Of a stretch of DNA of 64,000 nucleotides, positions 1 through 7,014 are shown in pieces. How positions within the stretch are numbered: the first letter of the stretch is position 1; each line of letters opens with the position of its first letter. The notes under the pieces are model-generated. The model saw only the letters and a program-made list of their open reading frames with translations, searched no databases and was not told the DNA's origin. The DNA is taken from positions 744,001 to 808,000 of the forward strand of contig NZ_CP133111.1 of the NCBI RefSeq assembly GCF_033001325.1, written 5' to 3'. Source of the DNA: Rhodopseudomonas sp. BAL398 (GTDB lineage: Bacteria > Pseudomonadota > Alphaproteobacteria > Rhizobiales > Xanthobacteraceae). The position numbers and the translations under genes are program-made.

Positions 1-116
1 TCGATCCGTTCCCAGATGACCGCCGCGGGGATTGCCGCGGCAGCAGTCGACAGACCATCCGGCGCGTCGGGATACGTCACCGGTTCGGATTCAGTCTGTT
101 TGATCACTACAGCCAT
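1..116 (-). CDS. Partial phage morphogenesis gene, function not recognised
   Basis: Only the first 38 codons are in the window. Reading minus from an ATG at 114-116 the peptide begins MAVVIKQTESEPVTYP and stays open to the window edge. A GGAG ribosome-binding site lies about 9 bases upstream, inside the end of the prohead protease gene, which stops 4 bases before this ATG, so the two are probably translationally coupled. Its place just after protease and capsid suggests a head-tail connector or another structural protein. The visible peptide carries no diagnostic motif, so no function is assigned. Confidence 0.55.
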   Translation of the reverse strand, partial: MAVVIKQTESEPVTYPDAPDGLSTAAAAIPAAVIWERI

Positions 117-119
117 CGA

Positions 120-809
120 TTATCTCCAGCGCAGCGCGGCGGGCATCGCGCGCGTGATTGTGAGCGGCGGCGGCACAAGGATGCCGGCCGCGTTCATTGT
201 CCAGCCAGCCGCGATTTTTTCCTCGTCCGTCATGTCTTCCGGATCGATCACGACTGAGGCTTCTTTGTAAGCCGGCCGAGTCACCACGCTCAGCTCAAAC
301 AAGATCGCGGCAAAGATCGTGCGAATGACGGCGTTGTGCATGCCGCGCGCCGGGTCATGACCTTCATCGGTGAACACTTCCGGCTTGGCCACGGCGCGGG
401 GCGGAGGCAATCTAAATCCGGGACTCAAGCCGACCGAAAGACCGGAATCGATCTGCTTCAGAATGTCGGCGCCGTAGGACGTATCCGCAATTTGCGGCGT
501 GATCTCCGCGTCGAAAATCAACGCTTCGGCGGTGTCGTCAAAGATCAGCGTGCCAGTTTTCTTGCTGGCCAGCGGCATATCAAAGCTGTGTCCAACTAAC
601 AGATTTTGATCCATCGCAGCGTCATTGATCGAATACGAAAACGCGCCGGGCGCGAATTCCTCTTTCTGCGGACGGCCACCCTTGCGACCGCCATCGCTCA
701 GCACGGCGCGTTTGCGATATGGAAAGCGACCACGGAGCTTGCGCCCCCCGCCACGACGGCGAGAGGCGCGAACTTCGATTTCGCCAAGTAGTGTGGCGAA
801 TTCATTCAT
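120..809 (-). CDS. HK97-family prohead maturation protease
   Basis: 229 residues, the usual size for this family. These serine proteases cleave the N-terminal scaffold region of the capsid protein during procapsid maturation. The pattern fits the family: a His in LLVGHSFDMPLA (His74) and a Ser in SGLSVGLSPGF (about Ser125), followed by the family-like ELSVVTRPAY strand. An Arg/Gly-rich stretch occupies residues 15-48, which is longer and more basic than usual. The ATG at 807-809 follows the capsid stop (811-813) by one base, so the gene is co-transcribed with and immediately downstream of the capsid gene. In most HK97-type phages the protease precedes the capsid; here the order is reversed. 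Confidence 0.85.
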   Translation of the reverse strand: MNEFATLLGEIEVRASRRRGGGRKLRGRFPYRKRAVLSDGGRKGGRPQKEEFAPGAFSYSINDAAMDQNLLVGHSFDMPLASKKTGTLIFDDTAEALIFDAEITPQIADTSYGADILKQIDSGLSVGLSPGFRLPPPRAVAKPEVFTDEGHDPARGMHNAVIRTIFAAILFELSVVTRPAYKEASVVIDPEDMTDEEKIAAGWTMNAAGILVPPPLTITRAMPAALRWR

Positions 810-810
810 G

Positions 811-2058
811 TTACTGAATCCCGGTCAGGATTTGCAGTTGCTGGGAACGGCTGGCGGTGACATCCATCGTCGCCAGCGCGGTCAGACGAAGACCGCCCGA
901 AGCCGCGTCGCTGTAAACGTCGCGGATCAGATCGATGGCGCCCCAGGTGCCAACGAAGATCGGCGCAACGCCGCCGACGGTGGTGGTCAGCAGCGCCTTC
1001 GATGCGAGCGGCGAACCAGCCGGCGCGGCGAGCGCGTTGGACGACATCACGACGCCCGGAATGTTCTTGATCAGTCGGTCCCACTCCGAAACAGCGGTGT
1101 TCGTGATCAGGTCATCGTCCATCGCGTCCCAGATTTCCGGACGCAACAGCAGGTTGACGTCGGCGGGCGAATTGGCCGCATTCGCCAGCATGAATCGCTT
1201 GACCGCGCCGCGGAAAGCAGCCCACGAAGCCGCCGCGGAAACCGCAGTGCTCGTGATGCCGTAGGACCCAACCAAGAGGCCGGAGGGCTGGCCATCGGCA
1301 CCAGTTCCGAGAAACACGGCCTTGTCCATGCCTTCGGCGAGACAGCCGTTCATGTCACGGCGCACGGCCTGCTCCAGCGCGTCGCCGGACTGCTTGAGCG
1401 CCTTGCGCGTCACCTTCATCTGGATGCCGAACGTGTAGTCCGGGACCAGCGAGCGGTTGGCGGTGCTGTACACGGTAGGGCCTGCAACGCTGCCAGTTTC
1501 CGACGCGGCCCAACCACCGGCAACAGCCGACGACGTAATCGGGTAATCGTTGGTCCCTTGGGCAATCGAGATGAACTGCGCACCCATCTTGCTGGCGACG
1601 GAGCCGGCGAAAATGCGATCGATGATCGGCGCGGTGCTGACCGGCGACGGCGTGCCGGACGCGACGGTTTCACCGCTGCGGATTTCCAGCGCAGCATAGG
1701 GAATCGGGACGCCACGATACCCACCTTGGCTGCGCAGTTCTTCGATGACTTCTGCGGTGGCGCCGTCGATCTTCGCGCCTTCATCAAGGTGCAACGCGAC
1801 CTGACGGAGTTCGAAACGATCGACCAGCGAGGCGAAATCGCGATCGGAGCGAGTCTCAAGTTCGCCCTTGGCTTCGCGACGCTCGGTGTCTTCGACGATC
1901 AGCGAGGCGCGGTACTTCGCCTCGTTGCCCTGATACTCGCTGTCGAGTGTGGAAAGCGAGCGGGTTTCATCCTCGCTCAGGTTGTCTTTGCCGACCAGTG
2001 CCGCAAGGCTCTGGCGGATTTCGCTCTGTCGCTTCTGGATACGGACGCTATTCAACAT
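811..2058 (-). CDS. HK97-fold major capsid protein
   Basis: 415 residues from the ATG at 2056-2058, which has AGGAG about 9 bases upstream. Roughly the first 110 residues are charged and helical (RIQKRQSEIRQSLAALVGK), as in the scaffold (delta) domain that the prohead protease removes. The remainder resembles the phage major capsid family PF05065: GYRGVPIPYAALEIRSG, TPSPVSTAPIIDRIFAGS, VTRKALKQSGDALEQAVR, and a C-terminal stretch ending in RSQQLQILTGIQ. A longer open frame to 2124 exists, but those extra codons lie inside the HNH gene and lack an RBS. The start overlaps the end of the HNH gene by 11 bases, implying coupled translation. Role: forms the icosahedral head. Confidence 0.88.
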   Translation of the reverse strand: MLNSVRIQKRQSEIRQSLAALVGKDNLSEDETRSLSTLDSEYQGNEAKYRASLIVEDTERREAKGELETRSDRDFASLVDRFELRQVALHLDEGAKIDGATAEVIEELRSQGGYRGVPIPYAALEIRSGETVASGTPSPVSTAPIIDRIFAGSVASKMGAQFISIAQGTNDYPITSSAVAGGWAASETGSVAGPTVYSTANRSLVPDYTFGIQMKVTRKALKQSGDALEQAVRRDMNGCLAEGMDKAVFLGTGADGQPSGLLVGSYGITSTAVSAAASWAAFRGAVKRFMLANAANSPADVNLLLRPEIWDAMDDDLITNTAVSEWDRLIKNIPGVVMSSNALAAPAGSPLASKALLTTTVGGVAPIFVGTWGAIDLIRDVYSDAASGGLRLTALATMDVTASRSQQLQILTGIQ

Positions 2059-2392
2059 AATGTAGCAACTCCTTTTGAGGTTGAGATTTCGCCATCGTGG
2101 CGAGTAAGTCGCGCCACGCGGCACGATCCGGGGGGAGTTCGTTTCCGAACCCGCATTCGATTCTGGTCACGCGGCCATGGCAGCGCACGCAGAGCGTTTT
2201 TAGATTTTCCAGGACGTAAGCGAGCAACGGAAAATACTTCACTCGCTTGATGTGATGCACTTCGAGTCGGCCACGCGCGCCGCATTCCACGCATTTGAAA
2301 TCGTCGCGCTTCTTTGCGAGGTAGCGAACCGCTTTCCATCGCGGATCGCGATAGATCGCAGCGTCGGCGCGGTCGTACTTTTTCAGACCCAT
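2048..2392 (-). CDS. HNH endonuclease of the packaging module
   Basis: 114 residues. Two CxxC pairs (Cys34/37 and Cys68/71) would hold a structural zinc, and the His-His pair at 46-47 (LEVHHIKR), with LENLKTLCVRCH, forms the HNH betabetaalpha-metal nuclease. In HK97-like phages an HNH protein beside the terminase is needed for efficient DNA cutting during packaging (known for the family). The ATG at 2390-2392 overlaps the terminase stop by 10 bases and the 3' end overlaps the capsid start, so terL-HNH-capsid is one translationally coupled unit. The open frame extends upstream to 2602, but that part lies inside the terminase coding region, so I take the internal ATG. Confidence 0.88.
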   Translation of the reverse strand: MGLKKYDRADAAIYRDPRWKAVRYLAKKRDDFKCVECGARGRLEVHHIKRVKYFPLLAYVLENLKTLCVRCHGRVTRIECGFGNELPPDRAAWRDLLATMAKSQPQKELLHYVE

Positions 2393-3897
2393 TGCGCTAC
2401 CCGTGCTTTCTTCGCCGGGACAGCGAGCATGCGAGCGCCTTGCGCGACGGCCAGCACCGATGCGGACGCGGCGTCGATACGGCCAAGGGATCGGGCTTTC
2501 GCCAATTTGATGTTGTTCGCCGGGTCGCGAAGACAGACCGTTTCGGCGAATGCCGAGCGCAGCAACAGCGACGGCGCGACCTTGACCAGACCATCGAAGC
2601 ACGATCTTCGGAACCTATCGCAGTCCTCATTTCCATCTTTGAAGCCGAAGCCCCGCCAAACCAACGGAGCGCGAACGCCAGCGGCATCGATGGCTTGACC
2701 AAGCTCGGCTTGCTTGTAGCGATCCATGCACAGTGCGGCGACGCGCTCGCCTTCAACATGCCGCATCACTTCCGACAGCCACGCCGCAACAGGCACGGTC
2801 GCGTGACCAAGAGTGGACAGTTCACCGCGGCTGGCCATCTCGCCATAACGTGCGCCGATGCCATCCGACGCGCCACGATCGGCGAGGTTAGGCTGCGACG
2901 GAAACCAGCCGAGACATTCCAGCCGGCCGGTCTCTGGCCAATAGAACGCGGCGGCGGTCATGCTGGCGCTGCCGCCAAGGTCGATGCCGATGACCACCTG
3001 ACCGGCGCGCGGCGGCAGTTCGGCCACCTCACACGACAACCACTCATCCACTGTTAGAAGTAGATCGCGGGTCTCGCCGCTCACCCGCTCATTTCGGTTA
3101 TAAAGCCGGAACGTCGTGAGGCTCGAACCGCCCCGCGCGATGGCACGGCGCGCTTGCGCCTGTAGCCATTCGACCGACGAACCGATGCCGGCGACCGCGC
3201 CAGGATTTGCGATTAGCAGGCTTTCCAGATCGTCAGCCGGAAGGCCCGGCAACGGCCGATGCTCCTGCACATAGACGCCTTCTTGCGGCTCGTCCAACCA
3301 CTTGGAAAAGGCGTGATTATCATCGGGGGCGGACGTCGAAATGATAAGGGCGCGACCGCCACGTTTGCCAAGGCCGGACAGCAGAGCGTGTTCCAGCTCG
3401 TCGCCCTTGTCCTTTGCCCAATGTCCACGCTCGTCCATGATGGCAAGCGTCGGGGCGCCCCCCAAAGCAGACTTGCCGTCGGCAGCGAGACAGCGCAGCA
3501 GGTGCGTCCCGTTCTCGTCCGTGTATTCAATTTCGAGGCGTGGCGCGCGGCGGAAGGTCAGTCGCTTCTGCACGTCCTCCGGCAAATAGCGGGCGTAACC
3601 CGCCACAAAATTCCAGACCAACCGGGCTTGATCGCGCGTGCGGGCGCCTACCGGAATCTCACGGTTCGGCTGGGTGTCGCCAAGCTCCCCGAGCAATTCA
3701 CCAAGGGCAAGGCCGGATGACAGGGCCGTCTTCGCGTTGCCGCGGCCGATGCTCAGGCAAGCGACGCTGATGTTCTTGGCCAGGGCGCCAGTGACGAACT
3801 TTTTCTGGAATGGAGCCAGCCGCAGCGGTTTGCCAGCCGCCGGACCCTCGGGGACTTTTAGGGATTGCAAAAACTTGATCGCCTTTTTGGCGTTCAA
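2383..3897 (-). CDS. Phage terminase large subunit (TerL)
   Basis: 504 residues. TerL is the packaging motor: an N-terminal ATPase pumps DNA into the prohead and a C-terminal RNase H-like nuclease cuts it. Visible motifs are a TerL-type variant Walker A (SIGRGNAKT, residues 49-57), Walker B with catalytic Glu (LAIMDERGHW, 151-160) and the first nuclease Asp (VVIGIDLGGSAS, Asp306). The C-terminal segment NIKLAKARSLGRIDAASA matches the family. The first codon is a TTG at 3895-3897; the frame stays open about 13 codons further upstream, so the exact start is uncertain. No small-terminase gene was recognised next to it. It heads the overlapping terL-HNH-capsid-protease run. Confidence 0.9.
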   Translation of the reverse strand: MNAKKAIKFLQSLKVPEGPAAGKPLRLAPFQKKFVTGALAKNISVACLSIGRGNAKTALSSGLALGELLGELGDTQPNREIPVGARTRDQARLVWNFVAGYARYLPEDVQKRLTFRRAPRLEIEYTDENGTHLLRCLAADGKSALGGAPTLAIMDERGHWAKDKGDELEHALLSGLGKRGGRALIISTSAPDDNHAFSKWLDEPQEGVYVQEHRPLPGLPADDLESLLIANPGAVAGIGSSVEWLQAQARRAIARGGSSLTTFRLYNRNERVSGETRDLLLTVDEWLSCEVAELPPRAGQVVIGIDLGGSASMTAAAFYWPETGRLECLGWFPSQPNLADRGASDGIGARYGEMASRGELSTLGHATVPVAAWLSEVMRHVEGERVAALCMDRYKQAELGQAIDAAGVRAPLVWRGFGFKDGNEDCDRFRRSCFDGLVKVAPSLLLRSAFAETVCLRDPANNIKLAKARSLGRIDAASASVLAVAQGARMLAVPAKKARVAQWV

Positions 3898-4033
3898 TTT
3901 TGCCCCCGGTTGCGCGAGAGAAAGGAAATGCCCACCCCTACGTAGCTCCCCCTACCCACAAAGCCCACGGGTCCCATACCCATCGGGCAGGGCGGGCCGC
4001 TCAAGCGATGGCGCGGACGGCGCGCACCCATGG

Positions 4034-4480
4034 TCACGTCCGGCATTGAAGCACCCAGGCCGTCCCAGCCGGGTCTCGCTGGATCGCAATAATCCCGTAG
4101 GTTGAGCCGCTGATGGTCAGGGTGTTCGCCGTGGTCGGCACGACGGCGAGCGTCGAGCACAGCACGTAGACCTTCCGATCGTTGACTTGAACGGACGAGT
4201 CGACGTGGTCGATCTGCGCATAGTTGTCGACCCAACCAAGACAGTCATACGGAACATCCGTATAGGTCGGGTCCCACTCTGGTCCGCTCAGCTCTTGCAC
4301 CGTGAGCACGGCGCTTTGCGGGATGTCCGCGGCAATCAATGCGTCGGTGAGCTGGTCTGCGAGGTCGCCGTCGAGAATGGAAATGTGCGCATGTCCTCGA
4401 AACGAGAAAAATCCCGCTTCGACTCTTCGCAGAGTCTTGGCGGGTTGACGCCGCAATGATGGCACCACTTCCTTAATCAA
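4034..4480 (-). CDS. Head-tail adaptor / joining protein
   Basis: Up to 148 residues. The core, from about SILDGDLADQLTDALIAA to the end (GIIAIQRDPAGTAWVLQCRT), has the composition and pattern of small phage head-tail adaptor proteins, which close the portal and connect the tail: a beta-rich middle with NDRKVYVLCSTLAVVPTT. The only long start is TTG at 4478-4480. Family members usually begin close to the SILDGDL segment, where the codon is ATT (4383-4381 region) with GAGG about 10 bases before it; no ATG exists in frame there. True start therefore unresolved. The gene lies alone between the repeat array and TerL. An adaptor argues that the element builds whole heads able to accept a tail. Confidence 0.65.
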   Translation of the reverse strand: MIKEVVPSLRRQPAKTLRRVEAGFFSFRGHAHISILDGDLADQLTDALIAADIPQSAVLTVQELSGPEWDPTYTDVPYDCLGWVDNYAQIDHVDSSVQVNDRKVYVLCSTLAVVPTTANTLTISGSTYGIIAIQRDPAGTAWVLQCRT

Positions 4481-4606
4481 TTACTAAGTGACGCAAGGCT
4501 CGGGGTGGCGGGCATTCAACACTAAATCGCAAAGCACGCGGGGCGAGCGACCACCCCTTGGATATTGGACCGTTTTCCAATGAAGTGAGCAAGAAAGCGC
4601 AGCTAC

Positions 4607-4847
4607 CGGAACAACGGAACAACCATAGGAAAGAACTGTTCTGTTCCACCCTATGCGGGGGCATAAATGCCCCCACCGCAACATGGGACCGGAACATGTA
4701 CCGGAACACATGTTCTGCCCATTCTATAAGGGTTTCTCTGGTCATCGGAACAGAACGGAACAAGCAGTGTTCCGGCCGCTTTATGGCATCGGTTTTGGCG
4801 GCATTTGGGGCAGGATCGAAACAAGGCTGTTCAGGCCATTTGTTCCG
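4607..4847. repeat. Iteron-like array of CGGAACA repeats (candidate replication origin)
   Basis: The 7-mer CGGAACA occurs eight times in 241 bases: forward at 4607, 4615, 4690, 4702, 4746 and 4756, and inverted (TGTTCCG) at 4768 and 4841. A GGAACA core copy lies inverted at 4642, and TGTTCT near-copies at 4638 and 4711. Forward copies come in direct pairs spaced 8, 12 and 10 bases. Chance expectation is far below one. The array starts inside the 3' end of the helicase gene and fills the 300-base non-coding space (4481-4780) downstream of it. A near-perfect palindrome (GGGGGCAT-AA-ATGCCCCC, 4657-4674) sits among the repeats. By analogy with P4 and SaPI iterons located by their replication genes, this is probably the element's origin. 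Confidence 0.75.
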
Positions 4848-5989
4848 GTCGCGCGCTTGTCCAGGCGGTTCAATTCCTTCTCCCCGCGCGCACTTAGCGT
4901 CCACTCGCCGCGGTGCTTCCCGATCAGCCCGTCACCTGCAAGCTTCTCCGATGCCCTGCGCACGCGCATACCATAGGGCCGCCCGTCCCGCATTTTCCAA
5001 TCCAGCACCTTTGCCAGTTCGTTCGATGATGCCCCCGGATTTCCGTCGATCGCCCGCAACACCATGTCCTCATCGGTACGCGCCGCGACCGCCATAGCAT
5101 CCTTGCCAGCGTCATCCATCGGGGTTGCCATCACGGTCGGCATAGAGCGCCCCCGTCCGTCCTTGAGCCGCTCCGCAGTCACAGTGTCGAGCCGGAACAG
5201 GATCGGCGCAAAGTCCATCCCACGAAACTTGCCGGCCCAATGAAGCTCCACGGCTGAATCGCTTTTGCGTGCGCACAGGTTGCCATCGATTTCGGCTATG
5301 AACGATCCGCCACCACGGGGCAGCAGGTTGTCGTTGGTAGCGCTTTTCACAGGATGGCACAGGACCAGGACCGTTGGAGCCCCTTTCAACTCAGTCAGGC
5401 TGCGCATCCGCTTGGCATGTTGCAGCGAGTCCACGTTGCTGTTTTCGTCCGTGCCCTCGAACGTCGCCGCCGATGTATCGATCACGACCAAGGCCAATTC
5501 ACCGAGCGCAGTTGCCTCCACTGTAATCTGTTCTGCGATCTCGGATAGCTTGCACGCCCCCGACACGAAATGAACGTCGATGGTGTTGACGTCAAATGCG
5601 CAGTGCTCGGCCATCGCAATCCAGCGGGCTTGCACGTCAACGCTGTTCTCAGATGCAAAGTAGAGCACCCGCCCCTTTTCCACTTCGCGATCCCCAAGCT
5701 TGCGGCCAAGTCCGACATGGGCGGCGAGCCGCAGCGCAATTGCCGTTTTGCCGGCACCGGTCGCCGCGGTCAGGCTGTAGCAAAAATGCCGCTGGACGAT
5801 GCCGTCCAGCAGGTAGGACGGGGCAAGGAAATTGGCCACGAACTCGCCGCTGGACTGAATCAGTTTCGGCTGTGGCTTCGGCGTCGCCGGTTCCATCCTG
5901 ACCACCGTCGGTTGCGTCGGCACAGGATAGACAGGCGCGGGCGGCTGGCTCGCCGCACGAAGCCCCCGGATCGGCTTTAGCTCCTTCAT
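4781..5989 (-). CDS. RepA-like AAA/RecA-fold replicative helicase with C-terminal winged helix
   Basis: 402 residues. Walker A is TAATGAGKTAIAL (GAGKT at 78-82), Walker B is LALVVIDTSAATF (Asp171), and GAPTVLVLCHPVKSA follows, as in RepA/AAA_25 hexameric helicases of plasmids and phage elements. Residues 1-45 are Pro-rich. The C-terminal part (about 315-385, with PGASSNELAKVLDW and KLAGDGLIGKHRGEWTL) looks like a winged helix and could be the part that reads the adjacent CGGAACA repeats; that is inference. No primase domain is visible. The ATG overlaps the stop of the 99-residue gene upstream (ATGA), so it is part of the early operon. Likely role: initiator/helicase for replication of the excised element. 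Confidence 0.82.
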   Translation of the reverse strand: MKELKPIRGLRAASQPPAPVYPVPTQPTVVRMEPATPKPQPKLIQSSGEFVANFLAPSYLLDGIVQRHFCYSLTAATGAGKTAIALRLAAHVGLGRKLGDREVEKGRVLYFASENSVDVQARWIAMAEHCAFDVNTIDVHFVSGACKLSEIAEQITVEATALGELALVVIDTSAATFEGTDENSNVDSLQHAKRMRSLTELKGAPTVLVLCHPVKSATNDNLLPRGGGSFIAEIDGNLCARKSDSAVELHWAGKFRGMDFAPILFRLDTVTAERLKDGRGRSMPTVMATPMDDAGKDAMAVAARTDEDMVLRAIDGNPGASSNELAKVLDWKMRDGRPYGMRVRRASEKLAGDGLIGKHRGEWTLSARGEKELNRLDKRATGTNGLNSLVSILPQMPPKPMP

Positions 5990-6285
5990 GCCTCACCGCC
6001 AAGCCGCTGCTTCTGGAGCCAGCGCTTGGCACCGCTGACGTCGTTCCCGGCCAACACGGGACCGTTCGGCAAAACGATAAATTGGCCAGTGCTTTCGGTG
6101 ACCGCTTGAATCATGTAGTCGCCGCCCATGTCGCTACGCCCAAAGGGCGTGATCGGGATCGGCGGGGCGTTCGGGTTTGGGCCAATTGCCCAAGCTAGGA
6201 TCGTGACGCGGTGGAAGTCGAGGAATGAATTTTCGTCATCCATACAAAGGTGCCAGTCGCCAACGGCGGGAACGATCGTTTCCAT
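5986..6285 (-). CDS. Small unknown protein of the element's early operon
   Basis: 99 residues, not recognised. The N-terminal half is acidic and aromatic (METIVPAVGDWHLCMDDENS), followed by a Pro-rich middle and a C-terminal part (FIVLPNGPVLAGNDVSGAKR) that may be a small domain. No membrane segment or signal peptide is seen. Its TGA overlaps the helicase ATG by 4 bases, so it is co-translated with the helicase, and it lies 73 bases after the gene upstream. Location suggests a role in replication or its control, without direct evidence. Confidence 0.7.
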   Translation of the reverse strand: METIVPAVGDWHLCMDDENSFLDFHRVTILAWAIGPNPNAPPIPITPFGRSDMGGDYMIQAVTESTGQFIVLPNGPVLAGNDVSGAKRWLQKQRLGGEA

Positions 6286-6358
6286 AGTGTTACTGTCGCT
6301 TTCTGCCGCGCTTGCGGCTCGTTGAATCCGGTCGGGACATCCCGCCGGGTATGCGTGA

Positions 6359-6643
6359 TTAGGCGGTTTGCTCGGTCCCGCCGAGCATGGTGAAGGCCTG
6401 GTAAGCTGACTCCGCCAGCGCCTTGCGGATTTCCGGATCGATGATTTCGATCAGGCGTTTACCTTCGTCGCGGCCGGTCCCCCGCGGCAATTGCGCCAGC
6501 AAAAATCCCCGCGAAACGCGGATGAGCAGACAATTCGTGATCCGCAGTCCGGCATACTCGACGTTGAATTTTGCGATGAGCGTATCGCCGCCGGTTCGCC
6601 AGGGTTTGGGATCGGCGATGATTTCGAGCGCGGTGATCTTCAT
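6359..6643 (-). CDS. Small protein with weak SpoVG-like pattern
   Basis: 94 residues. The order KITALEII, LIAKFNVEYAGLRITNCLLI, FLLAQLPRG, then DPEIRKALAESAYQAF, recalls the SpoVG fold (a small beta-sheet nucleic-acid-binding protein ending in a helix), but the similarity is weak and judged by eye. The ATG overlaps the stop of the AlpA-like gene by 4 bases. Proteins of this kind occur in the early region of some phages and satellites. A DNA-binding accessory role is possible. Confidence 0.6.
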   Translation of the reverse strand: MKITALEIIADPKPWRTGGDTLIAKFNVEYAGLRITNCLLIRVSRGFLLAQLPRGTGRDEGKRLIEIIDPEIRKALAESAYQAFTMLGGTEQTA

Positions 6644-6828
6644 GCCACCACCTCGCTACTTGCGGCTTCACGCGCGGCGAGCCACTCATCATTGGCCGCC
6701 TGCGAAATGCGGGTGCAGCGTCCGACCTTGAACGTGCGGGGACCTTCGCCACGCGCTTGCAGTGCATAGAAGAATGACCGTGACAGGCCGTGAGCATTGC
6801 ACCAGTCGTCAATCGATAGGGATTTCAT
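6640..6828 (-). CDS. AlpA/excisionase-like small DNA-binding regulator
   Basis: 62 residues with a MerR-type helix-turn-helix near the N-terminus: SIDDWCNAHGLSRSFFYALQ followed by RTFKVGRCTRISQAANDEWLAARE, the usual AlpA/Xis pattern (helix-turn-helix, beta wing with a basic strand, then a helix). AlpA-type proteins control integrase expression and excision in P4-like elements and are hallmark first genes of Gram-negative PICIs. An AAGGAT ribosome-binding site precedes the ATG at 6826-6828. It heads the operon AlpA - SpoVG-like - unknown - helicase and lies just beyond the integrase terminators. Confidence 0.75.
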   Translation of the reverse strand: MKSLSIDDWCNAHGLSRSFFYALQARGEGPRTFKVGRCTRISQAANDEWLAAREAASSEVVA

Positions 6829-6850
6829 CGGGGCGATCCTTTAAGACATG

Positions 6851-6881
6851 AAAAAACCCGCCGCGACGGATGTCGGGCGGG
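6851..6881 (-). terminator. Rho-independent terminator downstream of the integrase
   Basis: On the minus strand CCCGCC-CGAC-ATCC-GTCG-C-GGCGGG folds into a 10-bp stem with one bulge, followed by six Ts. It lies between the integrase stop and the AlpA-like gene, so it would stop int transcripts before the early operon. Confidence 0.75.
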
Positions 6882-6893
6882 CGATGGCAGATA

Positions 6894-6930
6894 TAAAAAA
6901 AGGCGCCGCGCTCAGAGAGCGAAGCACCTT
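6894..6930 (-). terminator. Second, promoter-proximal terminator after the integrase
   Basis: On the minus strand AGGTGC-t-TCGCTC-tct-GAGCG-c-GCGCCT pairs (one G-T wobble) and is followed by seven Ts. Together with the terminator at 6851-6881 it forms a tandem insulator between the integrase and the AlpA-led operon. Confidence 0.7.
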
Positions 6931-7014
6931 GTGTTGCGCTGTAGCTCCTCGAGTCGGATTTCTACGGCGCGCACAATGTAGCGTAGTGAGCCCCCGTTGT
7001 CAACTCTACGCACG

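Noticed and set aside
625-2250. 541-residue plus-strand open frame
   Set aside because: It lies opposite the capsid, protease and HNH genes; Arg/Gly-rich composition is typical of antisense frames in high-GC DNA.
3894-4235. 113-residue open frame on the minus strand between TerL and the adaptor
   Set aside because: It overlaps the adaptor coding region in another frame, has low-complexity basic composition, and shows no RBS or family likeness.
4473-4904. 143-residue frame across the iteron region as a possible small terminase
   Set aside because: It overlaps the 3' end of the helicase gene and the repeats, and its composition (Cys/Phe/Pro-rich) is not that of a TerS helix-turn-helix protein.
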